Of a stretch of 64,000 nt of DNA, positions 58,233-64,000 are shown one piece after another. Below the pieces are notes generated by a model that saw nothing but the letters and a program-made list of their open reading frames with translations, was not told the origin of the DNA and searched no databases. Numbering within the stretch: position 1 is the first letter of the stretch; each line of letters begins with the position of its first letter. The stretch comes from Actinokineospora auranticolor (GTDB lineage: Bacteria > Actinomycetota > Actinomycetes > Mycobacteriales > Pseudonocardiaceae), in the NCBI RefSeq assembly GCF_002934265.1, contig NZ_PTIX01000008.1, positions 278,689-342,688 of the forward strand, read 5' to 3'. The position numbers and the translations under genes are program-made.

Positions 58233-58745
58233 TCAGTTCCCGGTCTTCGGCTCCGCCCAGTCCCGGACCAACTCGTCGGCGATGCCGTCGGCCCACACCC
58301 GGATCTCGCTCCAGTCGCGGGCGTCGCCCGCCATCCGCTTCGCCACCGCGCGGTCGAGGAAGCCGGTGGCCCGGTCCGGGTCGAGCTTGCCGCCGAACAC
58401 CATCGGGGCGTCCGCGCCGATGCGGGTCGCTCGTCTGCGTCCACCGGCGGTGGGGTTCACCCGGCTCGGGCGAGGTCCCAGCCACCCGCTCTCGAACAGC
58501 CACACCCGGCGGTCGGCCAGTTCGCGGTGGAACCGGCGGAAGAACCGGCGCGCGGTGGGGCGCCAGCGGCCCGCGTAGATCGCGGTGCCGAGTACGACGG
58601 CGTCGTAGCCGTCCAGGGCTCGGGGTTCCAGGACGTCGTGCACCGTGACGTGCAGGCCGCGCCCCACCAGTTCCGCGCCGATCGCCTCGGCGATCTCCTT
58701 GGTGGCGCCCATCTTGCTCGCGTGCAGCACCAATACCCGTTTCAT
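58233..58745 (-). CDS. Flavodoxin-domain protein
   Basis: The 170-residue protein has the flavodoxin phosphate loop VLVLHASKMGATKEIAEAIG, and AVVLGTAIYAGRW for the flavin ring, as in HemG-like flavodoxin-fold enzymes. Menaquinone-linked electron transfer is possible but unproven. ATG 58745 starts the fold. It is divergent from the SDR gene across a 136-bp promoter region with a CCWARG box. Confidence 0.85.
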   Translation of the reverse strand: MKRVLVLHASKMGATKEIAEAIGAELVGRGLHVTVHDVLEPRALDGYDAVVLGTAIYAGRWRPTARRFFRRFHRELADRRVWLFESGWLGPRPSRVNPTAGGRRRATRIGADAPMVFGGKLDPDRATGFLDRAVAKRMAGDARDWSEIRVWADGIADELVRDWAEPKTGN

Positions 58746-58806
58746 GGGAACGATCCTCCGCACGTTGGAGACGACCCGGCAGTGTCGTCGGACCCGGCGT
58801 GCCGTG

Positions 58807-58818
58807 GACCTAGGGCAC
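58807..58818. promoter_or_regulatory. CCWARG box (copy g), flavodoxin/SDR divergent promoter
   Basis: GACCTAGGGCAC lies between the divergent genes, 61 bp from the flavodoxin start and 64 bp from the SDR start, so it could control both. It matches the core of GNCCWARGNNCC. Confidence 0.45.
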
Positions 58819-58881
58819 TGCTCCGAACGGGTGGCCCGGGCGAAGGCTGGGGCACGGCCCGTTCCACAGGGAGGAAAGACG

Positions 58882-59652
58882 ATGTCCAGGTTCGAAGGCA
58901 AGACCGCGCTGGTGACCGGTGGCGCGCGCGGGATCGGGGCCGCGGTGGCGCGGCGGCTGGTCGCGGAAGGCGCCCGGGTCGTGATCGGGGACGTGCTCGC
59001 GCAAGCCGAGTGGGAGGTCGGTCTGCCCGAGGCGCGGGTGCGCCGCGCACACCTCGACGTGACGAGCGAAGCCGACTGGTTCGCCGCCGTCACCGAGGCC
59101 GAGCGCGTGTTCGGCCACCTCGACGTGGTGGTCAACAACGCCGGGATCGTCGAGTTCGGACCGATCACCGAACAGAGCCCGGAGTCCTTCCGGCGGGTGC
59201 TGGAGGTGAACCTGGTCGGCCCCTGGCTGGGCATGCGCGCGGTGGCGCCGTCGCTGCGCGCCGCCGGGGGCGGGTCGATCGTCAACATCTCCTCGACGGC
59301 GGGCCTGATCGGGTACGCCGACCTCGGCGCGTACGTGGCGAGCAAGTGGGCGTTGCGCGGTCTGACCAAGACCGCGGCGATGGAGTTCGCCCGCGACGGT
59401 ATCCGCGTCTGCTCGGTGCACCCGGGCCCGATCCGCACGCCGATGACCGCGGGCTTCGACGACTCGATGACCGCCGAGCAGCCCATCGCCCGGTTCGGCG
59501 ACCCCGAGGAAGTCGCGGCGATGGTCGCGTTCGTGGCCGCCGAGGCCACCTACTCCACCGGCAGCGAGTTCGTCGTCGACGGTGGCGCGGTGGTCGCGGG
59601 CGCCGGTGTGCGGCCGGACCGGGCCGAGGTGGGTGCGGGTGACCGGGGTTGA
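58882..59652 (+). CDS. Short-chain dehydrogenase/reductase
   Basis: The 256-residue protein has the NAD(P) motif TGGARGIG (12-19), NNAG (about 84), catalytic Ser in NISSTAG, and YVASK (Tyr and Lys of the triad) followed by PGPIRTPM. The acidic residue after the second strand (IGDVLAQAE) suggests NAD preference. It resembles 3-alpha,20-beta-hydroxysteroid dehydrogenase-like enzymes; the substrate is unknown. ATG 58882 follows GGGAGGAAAG. Confidence 0.9.
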   Translation: MSRFEGKTALVTGGARGIGAAVARRLVAEGARVVIGDVLAQAEWEVGLPEARVRRAHLDVTSEADWFAAVTEAERVFGHLDVVVNNAGIVEFGPITEQSPESFRRVLEVNLVGPWLGMRAVAPSLRAAGGGSIVNISSTAGLIGYADLGAYVASKWALRGLTKTAAMEFARDGIRVCSVHPGPIRTPMTAGFDDSMTAEQPIARFGDPEEVAAMVAFVAAEATYSTGSEFVVDGGAVVAGAGVRPDRAEVGAGDRG

Positions 59653-59670
59653 GGGTCCCGGGTGCGGGGA

Positions 59671-59703
59671 GGCCAAGGGCCCTGTGCGGACGGGCCCAGG
59701 GCC
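59671..59703 (+). promoter_or_regulatory. Two CCWARG-type boxes 22 bp apart (copies d), USP promoter
   Basis: GGCCAAGGGCC (59671-59681) and GGCCCAGGGCC (59693-59703) are spaced exactly two helical turns, upstream of the USP gene at 59795. Tandem phased sites are typical for DevR-type response regulators, which bind cooperatively. Assignment to such a regulator is inferred. Confidence 0.5.
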
Positions 59704-59794
59704 GGTGCCCGCCCCGGCGCGCCGGCGACAGGATCGGTGGTAGGCGGAACAGCCGCGTACCGAGCGCCCGCCGGGCGGTCAGGAGGAGGTCGTG

Positions 59795-60217
59795 ATGGGC
59801 GAGCACATCACCGTCGGCGTCGACGGCTCCGCGGCGGGCACGGCCGCGTTGGAGTGGGCCTTGGACGAGGGCATCCGCAGCGGCTACCGAGTGCACGTGG
59901 TGACCGTGTGCCACCCGGGTGAGCCCGAGGACCCGGAACTGGCGAGGGCGGTCGAGACCGAGATCTTCGCGCGTCCGGAGGCGTCGGTGTGGCGTCGGCT
60001 GCTCGTCGGCTCGCCCGGTCCCGAGTTGGTGCGGGTCGCGTCGGACTCGGTGCTGCTGGTGGTCGGGTCCTGCGGGACCGGCGGCCTGCTCGCGACGCTG
60101 CTGGGTTCGGTGAGCGCGCACTGCGTGCGCCACGCCCGGTGCCCGGTCGTGGTGGTGCCCGCGGGCGAGTCGGCCGTGCCCTCCTTGGCGTCCTCCGCGC
60201 AGGGGGCGGTTCGATGA
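59795..60217 (+). CDS. Universal stress protein, single domain
   Basis: The product is 140 residues, with ITVGVDGSAAGTAALEWALD at the N-terminus and VVGSCGTGGLLATLLGSVS as the ATP loop (G-x2-G-x9-GS). It is shorter in the middle than a full Usp domain, so nucleotide binding is uncertain. ATG 59795 follows GGAGGAGG. It overlaps the next small gene (ATGA) and heads a three-gene operon with the CBS protein. Confidence 0.88.
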   Translation: MGEHITVGVDGSAAGTAALEWALDEGIRSGYRVHVVTVCHPGEPEDPELARAVETEIFARPEASVWRRLLVGSPGPELVRVASDSVLLVVGSCGTGGLLATLLGSVSAHCVRHARCPVVVVPAGESAVPSLASSAQGAVR

Positions 60218-60456
60218 GCGCCGACGAGCGCGGACGGGCGGTGCGGCTCCTCGCCTCCGTCGCCCACGACGCCGACGACCTGCGGCTGCTGCTCGACCTG
60301 CTGGGACTGGACGCGGCGGAGGGCCTGCCCGACGCGCTCCGGAGGACTCCACCGGACGCGCGGCCGGTGCCGCTGCCCGCGCCCCGCCCGCCTGGCGGTC
60401 GGGCCTTGGCGGGCAGGCTCCTGGCCGACGTGTCCGCCGCGGTGAGGGCGCGGTGA
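60214..60456 (+). CDS. Small unknown protein between USP and CBS genes
   Basis: The 80-residue product is acidic and helical at the start (VRLLASVAHDADDLRLLLDL) with a proline-rich middle (PDARPVPLPAPRPPGG). It overlaps the USP stop by ATGA and the CBS start by GTGA, so it is clearly translated in an operon. No family was recognised. Confidence 0.65.
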   Translation: MSADERGRAVRLLASVAHDADDLRLLLDLLGLDAAEGLPDALRRTPPDARPVPLPAPRPPGGRALAGRLLADVSAAVRAR

Positions 60457-60830
60457 CCGGCTCGGGGCGGGTGTGCGAGGTGATGACCGGCCAGGTCGTC
60501 GGCATCACCCCGGACGCCCCCGTGAACGTGGCGCTGCGGCTGATGGCCCGCTCGGCGGTGCGGCACCTGCCGGTCATCACCGGTGAGCGCTGCGTGGGCG
60601 TGCTGCACGAGTCCGACCTGCTCTGGCACGTCTGGGCGAGCGGCAACGACACCACCCCGGTCACCCAGCTGATGCGTCCGGCCACACCCGTGGTGGGCCC
60701 GCCGACCGACGTGCGCGCCGCCGCGGCGACGATGGCCGCGGCCGTGACCGACGTCCTCCTGGTCGTCGACGAGGGCAGGCTGGAGGGCATCCTCACCGCC
60801 ACGGACCTGGTCCGGGCGCTGGCGGGCTGA
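60453..60830 (+). CDS. Single CBS-pair protein
   Basis: The 125-residue product has two CBS motifs (CEVMTGQVVGITPDAPVNVA; VTQLMRPATPVVGPPTDVRA) and the usual HLPVITGERCVGVLHESDLL and DVLLVVDEGRLEGILTATDL strands. It has no extra domain. It is the third CBS protein in the window and is coupled (GTGA) to the preceding gene. A strong terminator lies between it and the convergent PEP synthase. Confidence 0.9.
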   Translation: MTGSGRVCEVMTGQVVGITPDAPVNVALRLMARSAVRHLPVITGERCVGVLHESDLLWHVWASGNDTTPVTQLMRPATPVVGPPTDVRAAAATMAAAVTDVLLVVDEGRLEGILTATDLVRALAG

Positions 60831-60840
60831 GCCGCTTCCC

Positions 60841-60894
60841 ACGACGCACGCGTTGGCCCGGACCCACCGTGGTCCGGGCCAACGCGTGCGTCGT
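60841..60894. terminator. Bidirectional terminator with 24-bp perfect arms
   Basis: Two perfectly complementary 24-nt arms (60841-60864 and 60871-60894) enclose a 6-nt loop CACCGT. It sits exactly in the gap between the convergent CBS and PEP synthase genes and serves both. Confidence 0.88.
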
Positions 60895-60896
60895 GG

Positions 60897-63122
60897 TCAG
60901 CCGGTGGCGGCGGCCAGCAGCAGCCGCCGTTCGGCGGCGCCGATGGCGGCGCGGGCGGCGGGCACCGCGCTCGGGTCGACCGAGATCGAGGTGATGCCCA
61001 GGCGCACCAGGTGTTCGGTGTAGTCGGGTCGTTCCGTGGGGGCCTGCCCGCACAGCGACGAGGTGATCCCGGCGGCGCGGCAGGCGCCGACGATCCGGGC
61101 GATCACGTCCAGCACGGCCGGGTCGGCCTCGTCGAAGACCTCGGCGCACACCGTGGAGTCGCGGTCGACGCCCAGCACCAGTTGGGTGAGGTCGTTGCTG
61201 CCGATCGAGACCCCGTCCACGCCGAGACCGGCGTACTCGCCGATCCAGTACGCCGAGGACGGCACCTCCGCCATGACCCAGCGCAGCAGGCCCCGCTGGG
61301 TGCCCAGCGGACTGGCGTCGACCAGGTGCAGGCACGCCTCCAGCTCCCACTTGGTGCGCACGAACGGCAGCATCAGGTGCAGGTTCGGGTGGCGATCCCG
61401 CACCCGTGCCAGCGCCCGCAGCTCCAGCGCGAACAGCTCCGGGTCGCGGACGTAGCGGTGGCAGCCGCGGAAGCCGATCATGGGGTTGCGCTCTTCCGGC
61501 TCGAACTCGGCCCCGCCCGTCAGCCCCCGGAACTCGTTGGTGCGGAAGTCGGTGGCCCGGTAGACCACCGGCCGGGTGCCGAACGCGGCGGTGACGCGGG
61601 TCAGCGGCTCGGCCATGGCGTCGACGAACGCGTCCGGGCCGTGGTCGGCGAGGAACCGCCGGGGGTGGGTGGCGCGCAGCGCGGAGGTGAGCATCAGTTC
61701 CGCGCGCAGCAGCCCGACGCCGTCGACCGGCAGCGCCGCGGCGGCGGTCGCGCTCTCGGGCATGGCGAGGTTGACGTAGACGCGGGTGCCCAGCGACTCG
61801 ACCGGTCCGGCCGCCGCGGTCACCTGCTCGACCGCGGTGACCGGAGCCCGCCGGGTTCGGCCGGGCGTCACCACACCCGCGGTGCCGTCCACGGTGACGG
61901 GTTCGCCGTCGCGCAGCCGGGTGGTCGCCTCCCGGGTGCCCACCACGCACGGCACGCCCAGTTCCCGCGCCACGATCGCGGCGTGGCAGGTCAGACCGCC
62001 CTCGTCGGTGACCACCGCGGCGGCACGGCGGATCACCGGCACCCAGTCGGGGTCGGTCATCCGGGCGACGAGCACGTCCCCGTCGGCGAAGTCACCGTGC
62101 TCGGCCGGGTCGCGCAGGATCCGCGCGGTCCCGCTCGCCACGCCCGGCGCGGCGGCCAGACCGGTCAGCTCGGTCGGCGCGGCAGCCTGCCGCCGCTCGG
62201 TGCCGAGCGTGGTGATCGGGCGCGCCTGCACGAGCCAGGTGCGGCCGTTCGCGATGGCCCACTCGATGTCCTGCTCGGTGCCGTAGTGCTCGCGCACCCG
62301 GCAGCCCAACCGGGCGAGTTCGACCGCCTCGCCCGCGGTGAGCACCTGCCTGTCGCCCTGCGCGGGGGTGAGCGGCACGTGGGTGTCGCCGCCCGCGGCG
62401 CCGCGCTCGACCTTCTCCCGCTGGTGCCCCACGCGGGTGCTCAGCAGCCGGGGGCCGTCCTTGGCCAGCACGTAGGTGTCCGGTTCGACGGTCCCGCCGA
62501 CGACGACCTCGCCGAGGCCGAGGGCGGCCTCGATCACCACCTTGTCCGTGGCACCGGTCACCGGGTCGGCGGTGAACATCACCCCGGACCGCTCCGAGGG
62601 CACCATCCGCTGCACCACCACGGCGATGGCGGGCTCTCCGGGCACACCGCGCTCGGCCCGGTACGCCAGCGACCGGGCACCGAACAGCGACGCCCAGCAC
62701 GACGTCACCGCGTCGAGCAGGCCCTGTTCCCCTTCGACGTCGGTGTAGGTCTCGTTCATGCCCGCGAACGAGGCGCCCGCGGTGTCCTCCGAGGTGGCCG
62801 ACGACCGCACCGCGACCGCGGTACCCGGACCGAGCGCGCGGTAGGCCGCGGTCACCTCGGTGGCGACCTCCGGTGTGATGCCCGCCTTGCGCACCAGCTC
62901 GCGCAGCCGCTCGGCGTCGTCTCCGGCGCACCCGGCGCGCAGGTCGTCGCGAACCCCGGCCGCGTCCATCGAACGCAGGTACGCCGCGGCGGTCACCACG
63001 AACCCACCGGGCACCGAGAAGCCCGCCGAGATCAGCTCACCGAGGTTGGCGCCCTTGCCCCCGGCGGTCTCCACGTCCGTCGCCCGCACCGAGGCCAGGT
63101 CGACGACCAACTGCTCTGCCAT
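60897..63122 (-). CDS. ppsA: Phosphoenolpyruvate synthase
   Basis: The 741-residue protein has the pyruvate-phosphate dikinase ATP-binding domain (about 1-310; [40 protein letters not shown]), the swivelling domain with phospho-His380 ([19 protein letters not shown]) and the PEP/pyruvate barrel (about 430-741; [34 protein letters not shown]). It converts pyruvate + ATP to PEP + AMP + Pi. Length is a little under E. coli PpsA. PEP synthase-like genes sit in dormancy regulons, as here. Confidence 0.92.
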   Translation of the reverse strand: MAEQLVVDLASVRATDVETAGGKGANLGELISAGFSVPGGFVVTAAAYLRSMDAAGVRDDLRAGCAGDDAERLRELVRKAGITPEVATEVTAAYRALGPGTAVAVRSSATSEDTAGASFAGMNETYTDVEGEQGLLDAVTSCWASLFGARSLAYRAERGVPGEPAIAVVVQRMVPSERSGVMFTADPVTGATDKVVIEAALGLGEVVVGGTVEPDTYVLAKDGPRLLSTRVGHQREKVERGAAGGDTHVPLTPAQGDRQVLTAGEAVELARLGCRVREHYGTEQDIEWAIANGRTWLVQARPITTLGTERRQAAAPTELTGLAAAPGVASGTARILRDPAEHGDFADGDVLVARMTDPDWVPVIRRAAAVVTDEGGLTCHAAIVARELGVPCVVGTREATTRLRDGEPVTVDGTAGVVTPGRTRRAPVTAVEQVTAAAGPVESLGTRVYVNLAMPESATAAAALPVDGVGLLRAELMLTSALRATHPRRFLADHGPDAFVDAMAEPLTRVTAAFGTRPVVYRATDFRTNEFRGLTGGAEFEPEERNPMIGFRGCHRYVRDPELFALELRALARVRDRHPNLHLMLPFVRTKWELEACLHLVDASPLGTQRGLLRWVMAEVPSSAYWIGEYAGLGVDGVSIGSNDLTQLVLGVDRDSTVCAEVFDEADPAVLDVIARIVGACRAAGITSSLCGQAPTERPDYTEHLVRLGITSISVDPSAVPAARAAIGAAERRLLLAAATG

Positions 63123-63164
63123 GTCTCTCCTCCGGACTTCAGGGTCGCGTGCGGGGTGGGGGTG

Positions 63165-63755
63165 TCAGCGCAGCCAGGGGTTGCGCCGCACCGGGGTGAG
63201 GTCGGCCCACCACCTGCCCAGGCCCCAGCGGTCGCCCGCGGCCACCACGGCCAGCACGATGAGCACGGCCGCCTCGACGACGTGGTAGTCGATCAGCGGG
63301 TTGGTCGAGTGGGTCGGCGCCCCCGAGTCGGTGAAGCGCGCGAGGGGCCACTCCGCGATCCACATCAGACCCAGCACGACCGTGCCGCTGACCGCGGCCA
63401 CCCGCAGGCCGATGCCCAGCAGCAGGGCCAGCCCGATGCCCAGCAAGCCCACCATGAACAGCCAGTCCGCGAACGCGTTGCCCGCCCACGAGCGCATCGT
63501 GTCGGCGAACGGGCCGTGGTCGAGTCCACTGAGGAACCCGCGGGTGGGCGACCCGCCGTCGATCCAGCCCTTGCCCGAGGGGGTGGCGTAGCCGAGGCCG
63601 AAGGTCTTGTCCACGAAGGCCCACAGGAAGATCCCGGCCATCAGCAGCCGGGTGACGGCGAGCACCCGGGTTCCCCGGTGCGGCGGGTGGGCTTCGTGGA
63701 CCGGTTCGGAGGTCGGGGCGGGGGAATCGGGGCGGGCGTGGGATCGGGTGGTCAT
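63165..63755 (-). CDS. DoxX-family membrane protein
   Basis: The 196-residue protein has four membrane helices (about 35-55, 95-113, 116-135 and 160-178) with RVLAVTRLLMAGIFLWAFVD, NAFADWLFMVGLLGIGLALL and VVEAAVLIVLAVVAAGDRWGLG, characteristic of DoxX/DoxD-like proteins that associate with quinone or thiosulfate redox chemistry. ATG 63755 (MTTRSHARP) with GAGGAGG upstream is preferred. It lies 42 bp upstream of the ppsA start on the same strand. Confidence 0.85.
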   Translation of the reverse strand: MTTRSHARPDSPAPTSEPVHEAHPPHRGTRVLAVTRLLMAGIFLWAFVDKTFGLGYATPSGKGWIDGGSPTRGFLSGLDHGPFADTMRSWAGNAFADWLFMVGLLGIGLALLLGIGLRVAAVSGTVVLGLMWIAEWPLARFTDSGAPTHSTNPLIDYHVVEAAVLIVLAVVAAGDRWGLGRWWADLTPVRRNPWLR

Positions 63756-63827
63756 GGTGTCCTCCTCGGTGGGATTCGGTGTCCGGTCGTCCCCCAGTCT
63801 CGAAGCGGTCCGGCAGGGGTGTCCGGT

Positions 63828-63839
63828 GCCCAAGGTCCT
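63828..63839 (-). promoter_or_regulatory. CCWARG box (copy e), DoxX/ppsA promoter
   Basis: GCCCAAGGTCCT lies about 75 bp before the doxX start. It matches GNCCWARGNNCC. A looser GTCCCGTGACC sits roughly 22 bp further upstream. Confidence 0.45.
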
Positions 63840-63901
63840 GTCTCACCGGTGTCCCGTGACCCGCGGCGGTCAAAGTCCGTTGTGGACGGTGTTGGCCGCG
63901 C

Positions 63902-64000
63902 TCACCGCTGTTGCGGTGCCATGCCGGGGAGGTAGGCGAACACGTCCGAGAGTGGTCTGCGCGGGGTGGGTGGCAGTGGGTGGGCCGAGGTCGGGGCGTA
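63902..64000 (-). CDS. C-terminal tail of an unidentified protein (partial)
   Basis: On the minus strand an open frame runs from the window edge to TGA 63904-63902, reading RRPLSDVFAYLPGMAPQQR at its end. There are only 32 codons, with no recognisable domain. It may be a real gene end or chance. Confidence 0.3.
   Translation of the reverse strand, partial: YAPTSAHPLPPTPRRPLSDVFAYLPGMAPQQR

Noticed and set aside
61011..63935. 974-codon plus-strand frame opposite PEP synthase
   Set aside because: Antisense shadow rich in Arg, Gly and His; the minus-strand gene has all PEP synthase motifs.

Overview
The window is high-GC DNA (ACG/GTG-rich, GTG starts, many GTGA and TGATG stop/start overlaps) typical of a filamentous actinomycete. 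SARP/BTAD regulators, a complete PQQ pathway, F420-type PPOX oxidoreductase, LAxTG sorting signals and TIGR04222-type membrane proteins suggest a Pseudonocardiales-like genome (Saccharothrix/Actinosynnema/Amycolatopsis type). This is inferred from gene content only.

Layout. 1-4.2 kb: the end of a Cys-containing protein, a small membrane gene with an in-frame TGA, and a large secreted subtilase. 4.4-6.2 kb: two paralogous TIGR04222-like membrane proteins. 6.2-10.5 kb: a pqqA-C-D-E-B operon with a SARP regulator behind it and three 11-bp-phased repeats in front of pqqA. 11.7-15.2 kb: an apparently undescribed peptide operon consisting of a 31-residue precursor-like peptide, a strong hairpin, a membrane protein combining a PqqD-like domain with an HExxH motif, and a TPR protein. 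15.2-17.7 kb: a third TIGR04222-like protein, a methyltransferase with a TetR remnant, and YggT. 17.75-22.4 kb: a tightly overlapping four-gene operon ending in a CHAT protease. 22.5-28.7 kb: two envelope proteins, a NACHT STAND NTPase and a convergent BTAD regulator. 28.9-31.5 kb: a secreted triple-repeat protein, a manganese-type exporter behind a yybP-ykoY-like riboswitch, and small oxidoreductases.

From about 35 kb to the end the window is dominated by dormancy/redox-stress genes of the DevR/OsdR-regulon type: four universal stress proteins, three CBS proteins, a DevS-like GAF histidine kinase without a neighbouring response regulator, a GNAT-acyl-CoA synthetase fusion, a CtpF-like P-type ATPase, a flavodoxin, an SDR, PEP synthase and DoxX. 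Interleaved are cell-surface genes: three paralogous LAxTG-anchored proteins (31.7, 49.9 and 54.9 kb), three HAF-repeat secreted proteins (one broken by an in-frame TAA), a GlfT2-like glycosyltransferase and a TylF-like methyltransferase.

A short motif with core CCWARG (GNCCWARGNNCC) sits upstream of all three LAxTG genes and also upstream of the ATPase, flavodoxin/SDR, USP and DoxX genes. This suggests that surface remodelling and the dormancy response share a regulator. The best candidates for undescribed systems are the 11.8-15.2 kb peptide operon and the 17.75-22.4 kb CHAT operon.
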